The notes under the pieces: generated by a model
Seen by the model: only the letters and a program-made list of their open reading frames with translations
Told to the model about the DNA's origin: nothing
Databases searched by the model: none
Source: a virus
DNA: 35,338 bases
Reading direction: 5' to 3' (one strand)
Virus record (IMG/VR): IMGVR_UViG_3300032116_000692
Span: 1-35,338 of that record
Translations under genes and position numbers: made by a program
Shown: positions 19,643 through 25,924 of the stretch, in pieces
Numbering within the stretch: the stretch's first letter is position 1
Layout of the letters: the number at the start of each line of letters is the position of its first letter

Positions 19643-21256
19643 TTATGCTCCCATCATCATAAATACATCTGGCAATGGATCAGTAGTGATCGATGCCCAA
19701 GATGCACTTGAACCATTTGTTGTTAAATACTTACCAGAGTTGCCAGTCTGTGATGGTAATACATCAACGGCTGCCCAAGATGTAGCAGATCCATTTGTTG
19801 TTAAGAATTTGCCAGAATTACCAGTTTGAGATGGAACTACATATCCTGCCGCCTCAGTAGCACTTGCAGCAGCACTTGTTGCACTTGTAGCAGCAGATGA
19901 TGCTGAAGTAGATGCTGAGTTAGCAGATGTCAAAGCAGACGATGCAGATGTACTTGCACTAGTTGCCGATGTAGCAGCCGAAGTTGCACTTGTGGCTGCA
20001 CTAGAAGCAGATGTAGCTGCACTATTAGCAGAAGTCTGAGCATTAGATGCAATAGTTGAGATATTGATATAGGTCGATGTAGTTGTGTCTGCATCTGTAA
20101 TAGATCCCATATCACGGACAATGCCAGCACCTGTTAGACCAGTAATTGAGGTATAACTATTGGCTGCTGAGGTAGCCGATGTCGCTGCTGAAGAAGCAGA
20201 GGTTGCTGCTGAAGTTGCCGATGTAGCAGCCGAAGTGGCTGAGGTGGCGGCAGAACTTGCTGAGGTTGCTGCACTTGATGCAGAGTTTGCGGCAGAAGTA
20301 GCAGAGGTAGCAGCAGAAGAAGTCGATCCAAAGACTGTATCGATATAAGACTTAGGTACAGCATCGGTAGATGCAGTAGGTGTAGCAAGATCAGTAATCT
20401 TGTTATTACCCATGGACAAGGCACCAGTCATGCTGTCGCCAGCCTTGGCTACCTTGGTTGCAATCGAGTTAGTTACTGTGGTTGAGAAGCTTGCATCATC
20501 ATTGATTGCAGCAGCCAACTCATTGAGGGTATCTAAGGCACCCGGAGCTGCATCAACCAAGTTAGAGATCTGAGTATCTACATAGGACTTAGTGGCAGCA
20601 TCTGTGTTAGCAGATGGAGTACCAAGACCAGTTACTTTGTAACCACCAGCAGCAAGGTCTGTACCTAAAGTTGCACTAGATAGTGTCTTGCTTGAAAGGG
20701 TAGAAGCAACCCCATCAAGGGTTACTGTACCTGTGGCATTAGGAAGAGTGATTGTTCGATCTGCCGTTGGGTCAACCACAGTAAGGGTTGTCTCAAAACC
20801 ATCGGCAGTTGCACCTTCAAATACGACTCCTGCTCCAAGAATTTCTGGAGCTGTAAGTTTCTTATTTGTAAGTGTCTGTGAATCAGTATCACCAACAACA
20901 TTACCTGTGATGCCGTGGATTCCAGATGTTGTTGGGCTTGCTGTTGATCCAAGGTGAGCGGAAAATTCATTGAAGTCACGACCCGAAATAATGTGACGAA
21001 CTGTTGCACCAGCAGAGTGGGCAACATTTGAGGTACCGTCTTCTCCACGAGTGACATTGAGTGTCGTTCCACCACCAGAAGAAGTGACCGTAATGATTTC
21101 TTCTTTGTTGGTATCTGGATCGATAACCAGAGAATATGGATAGTTGGTTGGGAAGCCAGTCGTTAGATCCAAAGTAATCGAGGTAACAACACCATCGATT
21201 GAGGATGATAGCGAGGCTTGCTTTGCCGTTGAGGCATAGTATCTAGTTTGTGCCAT
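19643..21256 (-). CDS. Tail fibre protein with Ala/Ser/Thr repeats
   Basis: The product is 537 residues. The N-terminus has SSIDGVVTSITLDLTTGFP and EEIITVTSSGGGTTLNVTRG, probably an attachment domain. Two TDAATKSYVDTQI-like and AVPKSYIDTVF segments, typical of phage fibre repeats, occupy the middle. The rest alternates SAATSA-type triplet-heptad repeats (about residues 310-370 and 400-455) with GNSGKFLTTNGSATSWA-like repeats near the end. A long trimeric fibre is likely. The terminal MMGA is shared with the adjacent small fibre gene. Confidence 0.82.
   Translation of the reverse strand: MAQTRYYASTAKQASLSSSIDGVVTSITLDLTTGFPTNYPYSLVIDPDTNKEEIITVTSSGGGTTLNVTRGEDGTSNVAHSAGATVRHIISGRDFNEFSAHLGSTASPTTSGIHGITGNVVGDTDSQTLTNKKLTAPEILGAGVVFEGATADGFETTLTVVDPTADRTITLPNATGTVTLDGVASTLSSKTLSSATLGTDLAAGGYKVTGLGTPSANTDAATKSYVDTQISNLVDAAPGALDTLNELAAAINDDASFSTTVTNSIATKVAKAGDSMTGALSMGNNKITDLATPTASTDAVPKSYIDTVFGSTSSAATSATSAANSASSAATSASSAATSATSAATSATSAATSASSAATSATSAANSYTSITGLTGAGIVRDMGSITDADTTTSTYINISTIASNAQTSANSAATSASSAATSATSAATSATSASTSASSALTSANSASTSASSAATSATSAAASATEAAGYVVPSQTGNSGKFLTTNGSATSWAAVDVLPSQTGNSGKYLTTNGSSASWASITTDPLPDVFMMMGA
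19860..20330 (-). repeat. Low-complexity Ala/Ser/Thr repeat tracts in the fibre gene
   Basis: Two blocks (about 20163-20330 and 19860-20040) consist of repeated codon groups for SAATSAT and SAANSAS variants, visible as recurring GCAGAGGTAGC-like units on the + strand. They encode the rigid shaft of the fibre. Repeat number could vary by slippage, which would change fibre length. Confidence 0.65.
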
Positions 21257-21259
21257 TCG

Positions 21260-22162
21260 TTACCTCTTATAGTGGAGTCGGGGAGGATAAAGATCTCGTA
21301 GTCCAGCAGCTTCTTGCTGAAGTCGCTGAGTGTAAAGACCAAGGTAGAACCGAGCCGTTGAGGATCCTGCCCCAATAGGCTTGGTTTGATCGAGCATATC
21401 TGACTCGACAGATTGTGCAGGTACTCGAGCTGCATCGATATTCATAAGCAGACGAGCCATGGCACCGTATGTAATACAGTCAACTGAACTTGATGGGAAA
21501 CCTGTAACGGTTTCATACACATCACTATCAGAAGTCAGTACTGATGGAGCTTTAGCATAGACAACCTGAACTGTACGACCCGGATCGATAGAGTCAAAGA
21601 TATTGATTGTCTTGCCATTGGCAAACTCTGTTGTGTTGGCTACCTTATCGGTATTGTAACGCCGAACATTGAGCCATTCTTTAGTAGATCCAATGGTCTG
21701 CCACTTAACATCAAGAACATATTCTGTAGTCGCTGGAAGCGAGTAAGTAGTTACTGCTGAGTTGAAGGAGAAGGTGTGGGTTCCTACTGCAAAGAGTTCT
21801 GGGTAGGAAGCCTGAATAGTATCGTTGATTGCATCCTTGATGAGTTTACGAGGATAGACAGGAGCAATAAGAACCTTGGCATTATTGGCAGCAGTTGCTG
21901 CTGTAGTACCACGGAATCCTCGACCCCAAGGTGCAACGGTGACAGTCTTGGTTAGGTTGTCGACCTTATCTACATAGATGAGTTCATCACCAATCTCGAT
22001 AAGACCACGACCCATCTGGTTGGTTTCATTCACAATAAATGTGGTAGCAGATGAAGTGATACCAGCCGCTTGATTGATCCAAGTAGCAGTCTCTTGTTGA
22101 GCTGCACCACTTTGGATATTGAATGCAACCTTATCTACGAGTTGACCAAAAGTAATTGACAT
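21260..22162 (-). CDS. Putative neck/connector-type virion protein
   Basis: The product is 300 residues. An N-terminal helix-rich part (FGQLVDKVAFNIQSG) is followed by a beta insert (LIEIGDELIYVDKVDNLTKT, GRGFRGTTAA) and then PRKLIKDAINDTIQASYPEL, as in head-tail connector/adaptor proteins that line the portal exit. The C-terminus is helical (LYTQRLQQEAAGLRDLYPPR). Position between head and fibre genes agrees. The match is by layout only; tail tubular protein A-like is an alternative. Confidence 0.55.
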   Translation of the reverse strand: MSITFGQLVDKVAFNIQSGAAQQETATWINQAAGITSSATTFIVNETNQMGRGLIEIGDELIYVDKVDNLTKTVTVAPWGRGFRGTTAATAANNAKVLIAPVYPRKLIKDAINDTIQASYPELFAVGTHTFSFNSAVTTYSLPATTEYVLDVKWQTIGSTKEWLNVRRYNTDKVANTTEFANGKTINIFDSIDPGRTVQVVYAKAPSVLTSDSDVYETVTGFPSSSVDCITYGAMARLLMNIDAARVPAQSVESDMLDQTKPIGAGSSTARFYLGLYTQRLQQEAAGLRDLYPPRLHYKR

Positions 22163-22431
22163 TATGACTCTCTTGCTCTTAGGGCAGCAGCAGGAGCCTT
22201 ATCGGTTGTGCCACCAAGTTGATTACATACACCACGAAGGTCTTTGTAATTAGGTCTGGTATTACCAGCCTTGACATTCAAGGCACCAACGACATCCAGA
22301 CCAGTTGTGCCAGCCCAAGTGTTTGCAGCCAATGCATCATCAACATAACTCTGTAACGCTGGATAAGTGCCACCATTAGCAAGACGATTAAGTTCTGCTG
22401 TAAATGTGCTTCCGTTAGTACCTGTTGCCAT
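22162..22431 (-). CDS. Small virion-module protein
   Basis: The product is 89 residues (MATGTNGSTFTAELNRLANG start). It is Ala/Gly/Asn-rich with a helical centre (YVDDALAANTWAGTTGLDVV) and a conserved-looking NYKDLRGVCNQLGG. This type of protein recurs between connector and basic small genes in aquatic phages. The function is not known. Its start overlaps the upstream stop as TAATG. Confidence 0.6.
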   Translation of the reverse strand: MATGTNGSTFTAELNRLANGGTYPALQSYVDDALAANTWAGTTGLDVVGALNVKAGNTRPNYKDLRGVCNQLGGTTDKAPAAALRARES

Positions 22432-22592
22432 TACTTACCCTTCCTCATAACTGCCGCATTGTCGACAAGATTTGGATACTTGCGACCTGCTGCTTTGGCA
22501 CGAGCCTTAGCCTTTGCCTTCTGAGTAGGTGTTAGTTTGGTTGATTTCTTCTTTGGGTTCTTCTGATCCCAGAATGCTTTCTTCTTCACCAT
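22431..22592 (-). CDS. Lysine-rich small protein
   Basis: The product is 53 residues (MVKKKAFWDQKNPKKKSTKL start). It has KAKARAKAAGRKYPNLVDNA, a pattern I recognise in small basic proteins of phage structural regions. It is highly positively charged and probably binds DNA or the acidic inner capsid surface. The ATG at 22592 overlaps the end of the DUF6321-like gene and the TAA overlaps the next ATG. Confidence 0.65.
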   Translation of the reverse strand: MVKKKAFWDQKNPKKKSTKLTPTQKAKAKARAKAAGRKYPNLVDNAAVMRKGK

Positions 22593-22861
22593 TTCACCTT
22601 ATCTGCCCAATAGGCTGCTGACATCTTTCCTTTTGCAATGTTCTTTGCATGACGAGCCTTAAAAGACTTCTGTCGTTTAGTTGGTTGCCGATCACCAGTA
22701 ACACCTTGCTGACCAAATCTAATGGTCTTAACTTGTGAACCTTCTTTGGCTACGACCACATGAGATTTAGTTGGATGAGAAGGTGTTCTTTTCGGCTTGT
22801 TGAAGCCAGATACCCCGGCTCTTTTCAACCGGGGATCTGCCTTACTTCTTTTTGCCGCCAC
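22586..22861 (-). CDS. DUF6321-like basic protein
   Basis: The product is 91 residues from GTG 22861. It contains ADPRLKRAGVSGFNKPKRTP, HVVVAKEGSQVKTIRFGQQG and KARHAKNIAKGKMSAAYWAD, the recurring signature of DUF6321, a family of basic proteins from phage and environmental genomes. The role is unknown; DNA condensation or packaging-related binding is possible given the charge and location. The start overlaps the preceding Lys-rich gene by 20 bases. Confidence 0.75.
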   Translation of the reverse strand: MAAKRSKADPRLKRAGVSGFNKPKRTPSHPTKSHVVVAKEGSQVKTIRFGQQGVTGDRQPTKRQKSFKARHAKNIAKGKMSAAYWADKVKW

Positions 22862-22973
22862 TCTTCTTTGCCTTCTTGACGACCATCTTCTTGCCTGATT
22901 TCTTTGCTTCTGCTTTAGCCATAGCCATACCTTTTGCAGTATATGGATATTCTTTCTTTCCGACCTTTGGCAT
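22842..22973 (-). CDS. Tiny lysine-rich protein
   Basis: The product is 43 residues: MPKVGKKEYPYTAKGMAMAK followed by KAEAKKSGKK-type repeats and a KKK end. The PYTAKGMAMAKA motif recurs in short basic phage peptides. The ATG at 22973 overlaps the preceding TAA (TAATG). Likely a nucleic-acid-binding or capsid-internal peptide; unproven. Confidence 0.62.
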   Translation of the reverse strand: MPKVGKKEYPYTAKGMAMAKAEAKKSGKKMVVKKAKKSGGKKK

Positions 22974-23101
22974 TATTTCTTCTTTCCGGGCTTCTTCTTG
23001 CCCTTTTTTCCGTATTCCATCATGCGTTCTTTTTTGCCCTCAGACTTTTCGTGCTTCATCTTTGCCTTTTTGGACTTGTACTTTTCGCCTTTTGCTGACA
23101 T
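22973..23101 (-). CDS. Tiny lysine-rich protein, overlapping the protease gene end
   Basis: The product is 42 residues (MSAKGEKYKSKKAKMKHEKS start, Lys-rich end). The ATG at 23101 has GAGAAGGCAG upstream. Its first 62 bases overlap the 3' end of the proteasome-like gene in another frame, so this stretch encodes two basic peptides at once. It is one of four consecutive basic genes. Confidence 0.6.
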   Translation of the reverse strand: MSAKGEKYKSKKAKMKHEKSEGKKERMMEYGKKGKKKPGKKK

Positions 23102-23681
23102 CTGCCTTCTCCCTTTGAGTGATTACCTTGACTTTTCCACCTGTGTTTATGTCAAACGAAGCGGAAATCTCTATTGCTTTTCTGGCCTCATTGGCCGCTA
23201 CTTTTGTATTCGTTATTGAAATCGTAGCTCTTGATAGAGAACCTGCTGCATAGGATCCACCAGATCCAACTGCATATATTCCTCGATCATCTCTGCACCA
23301 AGAGAAGTCATTGTCTATCTGATAGATCCTGCCACGGATACATATAAGGGCATCAAAGCCAGCATCCTCATTAGGCATTCCATCTTCCTTCTTTGGAGAA
23401 GGATCGTATCCATAATCTGCATACGCTTGACGAAGTGATGGAAGAAGATCCGTCATCATAAACTTATCTAAGTTGACCACCTTAGGTATCTTCGGTGGAG
23501 TCCAACTAAAGTTTGCTATATCCCCGGCGATTGCATCGCCAGCAAAGGCAAATACATACTCGCCTTTTTCTATGACCTTATCCATACCAGTTGCTATGAA
23601 CTTCTGGCCACCTGCCACCATCAAGGAATCCGCTGCTATAAGGCCCCAGCCTTTGCCTTGGATTCCAACGATGGTTGTCAT
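23040..23681 (-). CDS. Proteasome-like Ntn hydrolase, candidate prohead protease
   Basis: The product is 213 residues. The N-terminus MTTIVGIQGKGWGLIAADSL fits a proteasome beta/HslV-type fold. If the initiator Met is removed, Thr becomes residue 1, Asp falls at 17 (AADS) and Lys at 34 (MDKV), close to the Thr1/Asp17/Lys33 catalytic set. GIYAVGSGGSYAAGSL at 134-149 matches the conserved Ser/Gly turn of these proteases. A basic tail follows. The family cleaves proteins in ring assemblies. Located among head genes near capsid and scaffold, it could process the prohead. Self-activation and substrate are inference. Confidence 0.75.
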   Translation of the reverse strand: MTTIVGIQGKGWGLIAADSLMVAGGQKFIATGMDKVIEKGEYVFAFAGDAIAGDIANFSWTPPKIPKVVNLDKFMMTDLLPSLRQAYADYGYDPSPKKEDGMPNEDAGFDALICIRGRIYQIDNDFSWCRDDRGIYAVGSGGSYAAGSLSRATISITNTKVAANEARKAIEISASFDINTGGKVKVITQREKADVSKRRKVQVQKGKDEARKV

Positions 23682-23683
23682 GT

Positions 23684-23956
23684 CTATTCCTTAAAACTAT
23701 TGGTGTTGGCATCGAAGGCTTTACCAGCCATATTCGATAACTCAACAGCTCCTCGAATGTCTTTCATATTCGTTGTTGCTGGTTCAATGCCTTGGTCAAT
23801 CGCTGACTTGTAAGCATTGAGTTCTGCATCCCAAGACTTCTGAGACATCGTTCTCCTGCTATTGGCATCACCTGTATTAACTTGTAGACCTGAAGCTCTT
23901 AGGCACTCTCCCCAGTTTTCGTGATCTTGTGTGGGGCAACCTGTTCTACACGGCAT
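23684..23956 (-). CDS. Conserved small head-region protein
   Basis: The product is 90 residues starting MPCRTGCPTQDHENWGECLR. The Cys-rich N-terminus (C3, C7, H12, C18) could bind a metal. The C-terminal half, KSWDAELNAYKSAIDQGIEP, is helical. This short protein with a CPTQDH...ECLRASG start recurs near capsid genes of actinobacterial and aquatic phages. Role unknown. The start overlaps the upstream stop (TAATG). Confidence 0.65.
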   Translation of the reverse strand: MPCRTGCPTQDHENWGECLRASGLQVNTGDANSRRTMSQKSWDAELNAYKSAIDQGIEPATTNMKDIRGAVELSNMAGKAFDANTNSFKE

Positions 23957-24267
23957 TATGACCTCAATACTAGAAATCCACTATGTGCTTCATCCGATGC
24001 TGCATCGGCTTCTGCTTGAGTCTTTATTGTATATCCAAGACCTACCAAAACATCTTTAACCGCTTCGCTTACGACATGGCTTCTTCCACCGAGGAAGACA
24101 TAATCGTAGTCTTTCAATTCATCTTCAGTTACTGCTCGAGATGTAGTCACAGTTGATCCATCAATCAAGACTGCCACTCCTCGTGGAGATACAACTCTCC
24201 TCCACCACTTGTCTCGTAGTGGGAAACCTTCCATCACTTGCGGTGGGTAAAAGGTATAAGTTGCCAT
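23956..24267 (-). CDS. Hypothetical protein downstream of the capsid gene
   Basis: The product is 103 residues, alpha/beta, with FPLRDKWWRRVVSPRGVAVL and YVFLGGRSHVVSEAVKDVL. There are no membrane segments or catalytic motifs. It directly follows a stable hairpin behind the major capsid gene and has an AAAGGAGAG ribosome binding site. A head-completion or decoration role is possible from position only. Confidence 0.62.
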   Translation of the reverse strand: MATYTFYPPQVMEGFPLRDKWWRRVVSPRGVAVLIDGSTVTTSRAVTEDELKDYDYVFLGGRSHVVSEAVKDVLVGLGYTIKTQAEADAASDEAHSGFLVLRS

Positions 24268-24284
24268 TTCTCTCCTTTAGTAGA

Positions 24285-24310
24285 GAGGGGGTGAGTTGCC
24301 CCACCCCCTC
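24285..24310 (-). terminator. Stable hairpin after the capsid gene
   Basis: Read leftward, GAGGGGGTG (24310-24302) pairs perfectly over nine bases with CACCCCCTC (24293-24285) around an 8-base loop. It starts 16 bases after the capsid stop. No U run follows; the next gene's ribosome binding site comes almost at once. It is therefore better read as a partial terminator or mRNA 3'-end stabiliser that raises capsid relative to downstream genes. Confidence 0.7.
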
Positions 24311-24326
24311 AACTAATTAGCTCCGA

Positions 24327-25250
24327 TTAAAGAGCAGATGCACCAGTTTCCAAACGGCAAACTGCTGCATCACGGAAGATGCCCCAGCCACCGAAGTACT
24401 TCCAGCCGAGTGCTGACTTACGGCGAAGGATGTCGATCTGAGGTGCAATGACGGTTTGTACATCATAAACATTAGCCTCAAGAAGAGCTTCCTTACCAAC
24501 TGCAACAGCCTTGTAAACAGTTGCAGATGCTGCACCGTCTGCACCTGAAGGAACACGAGTTGTCTGAACAACTTGGAATCCTTCAAGAACACCGATGGTG
24601 CCAGTCAATAGGTTGCCAACATTCTCGGTTGTGTACTTGTGAATGTCAACGAATCCGCCTGATCCGGTTTCGGCACGAAGGTCGAAAGCCTGACGAGGGT
24701 GGATGAACAAGGTGTAAAGATCACCGATACGAGGCTGTGCTGATGCCTCAAGAAGGGTGGTCTGAGCCTTACGAAGCATTGTTGTTGAAAGAACATCAGA
24801 TGCTGTAAGAGTTGCTGTTGATGTACGAGTTCCGCCGTACTTAACAACAGTTCCGCCTGTAAGGGCAGTAGCAACAAGCTTGTCGAGAGTATCGGCAGCG
24901 TTGTATGCAATAGCATCACCGATCATTGTGTCAATGTCAGAGAATGCTGCAAGGTTTACCTTCTCAGTTTGCTCAACTGCATTACCGTATTCGGTAACAG
25001 TTACAGTAACTTGAGATGGGTTACCCAATGCAACTGGAGTTACATCGGATGTTTCGGTTAGAGCTGTGGTAGCAGCAGTCAAGTTGTCGTAAACGGCAAA
25101 CTTGAGAGTTGTACCCGGGTTGGTCATAGAGACAGGGCGTAGATCTGCAACAGAACGCATAACAGGAAGTGAGCGGAGTGCAGCACGAACATATGTGTCA
25201 TATGCATTGACTACGAGGTTGCCTAGACCAGAGATTTGTGTAGTTGCCAT
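24327..25250 (-). CDS. Major capsid protein, N4-gp56 family
   Basis: The product is 307 residues. It has MATTQISGLGNLVVNAYDTY, then LTETSDVTPVALGNPSQVTV, EYGNAVEQTEKVNL and NAADTLDKLVATALTGG, the typical order of N4-gp56-type capsid proteins with an HK97-like fold. The helical spine is around residues 105-170 and the C-terminus carries an IDILRRKSALGWKYFGGWGI strand. Scaffold-like protein lies immediately upstream, consistent with head assembly order. AAAGGTGGTAG precedes the ATG. No separate delta domain is evident. Confidence 0.85.
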   Translation of the reverse strand: MATTQISGLGNLVVNAYDTYVRAALRSLPVMRSVADLRPVSMTNPGTTLKFAVYDNLTAATTALTETSDVTPVALGNPSQVTVTVTEYGNAVEQTEKVNLAAFSDIDTMIGDAIAYNAADTLDKLVATALTGGTVVKYGGTRTSTATLTASDVLSTTMLRKAQTTLLEASAQPRIGDLYTLFIHPRQAFDLRAETGSGGFVDIHKYTTENVGNLLTGTIGVLEGFQVVQTTRVPSGADGAASATVYKAVAVGKEALLEANVYDVQTVIAPQIDILRRKSALGWKYFGGWGIFRDAAVCRLETGASAL

Positions 25251-25274
25251 TTGGCACTACCACCTTTCTATGGG

Positions 25275-25757
25275 TTAGTAACCCTGCTTACCTAGATCAG
25301 CAAAGAGCTGCTTGAGGGCTTCTGGCCCCTTTGCAGCGGCTTCCTCCATCTGGGCTTGAATCAATCGTTCTCTGTCGGCTGTGAGACCGGCATCGACTGT
25401 TGACTGAGCCTTGATGTAGTTTTCCTTGAAACCTTCTGGCAAGTTTGGGTTTGGTTGATTTGAACTTTGACTTGAGACACCGAAGACTTCTCCGTTTTCT
25501 TCAAGCCATTTCGACAACGATTCCTCCGTGAGGTCGATGTCCTGCGGAATGAATGAAGCAATCTTCGGATTCACTCCTCGAGCCGACAAGGTTTCTTTGA
25601 TAGTTCGATCTCGTTTTTCCTTACGCAGTTCGGCAAGCTCTGCCTGAATTTCCTTCAGTTGCTTGTCTTTTTGCTTATTTGCTTTGCGTAGGTTGGTGAA
25701 GCTATCTTCTTGACCTTCGTTTTCGAAGTCATCCTCATCGTATTCGTAATTGGACAT
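25275..25757 (-). CDS. Scaffolding protein
   Basis: The product is 160 residues. It has an acidic start (NYEYDEDDFENEGQEDS), a strong coiled coil (KQKDKQLKEIQAELAELRKE), a middle IASFIPQDIDLTEESLSKWL and a Gln/Ala-rich helical C-terminus. This matches phage scaffolding proteins, which guide capsid assembly and then leave. It lies directly upstream of the major capsid gene. GGGAGTAGGACAA gives the ribosome binding site. Confidence 0.82.
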   Translation of the reverse strand: MSNYEYDEDDFENEGQEDSFTNLRKANKQKDKQLKEIQAELAELRKEKRDRTIKETLSARGVNPKIASFIPQDIDLTEESLSKWLEENGEVFGVSSQSSNQPNPNLPEGFKENYIKAQSTVDAGLTADRERLIQAQMEEAAAKGPEALKQLFADLGKQGY

Positions 25758-25794
25758 TTGTCCTACTCCCTTTTTGTTTGTTTGTCGCTGGCCT

Positions 25795-25818
25795 CAAATA
25801 GATCGGGGAATCTACTTG
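25795..25818 (-). promoter_or_regulatory. Leader hairpin upstream of the scaffold gene
   Basis: CAAGTAGAT and ATCTATTTG (read leftward, 25818-25810 and 25803-25795) form a nine-pair stem with one G-U around a 6-base loop. It is about 40 bases before the scaffold start, in a 167-base gap. It may influence translation or mRNA stability of the head operon. Confidence 0.6.
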
Positions 25819-25872
25819 GCTCCAACTTCCGGGCTAATACTCACCTCAAGTTCCGGCATTTCAAGAGATGGA

Positions 25873-25914
25873 GTGGGTGTCTGGGTCTCGAACCCAGATG
25901 ATTGCCAATCACCC
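25873..25914 (-). ncRNA. tRNA T-arm/acceptor-like element
   Basis: Read leftward, CTGGG-TTCGAGA-CCCAG (25897-25881) is a perfect T-arm with canonical TTCGANN loop. It is followed by ACACCCAC, as in the 3' acceptor strand of a tRNA. Upstream, GGGTG (25914-25910) pairs with CACCC (25879-25875), enclosing a small hairpin (GATT-GGC-AATC). No D-arm exists, and the inner hairpin has no proper variable loop, so it is not an intact tRNA. Options are a tRNA relic, a mimic in the mRNA, or an attP core matching the 3' end of a host tRNA gene (C at the discriminator would suit tRNA-His). Confidence 0.45.
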
Positions 25915-25924
25915 TGTCATTCAA

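Noticed and set aside
19860-20330. Possible CRISPR or iteron array
   Set aside because: The periodic pattern is the Ala/Ser/Thr coding repeat of the tail fibre, in frame throughout.
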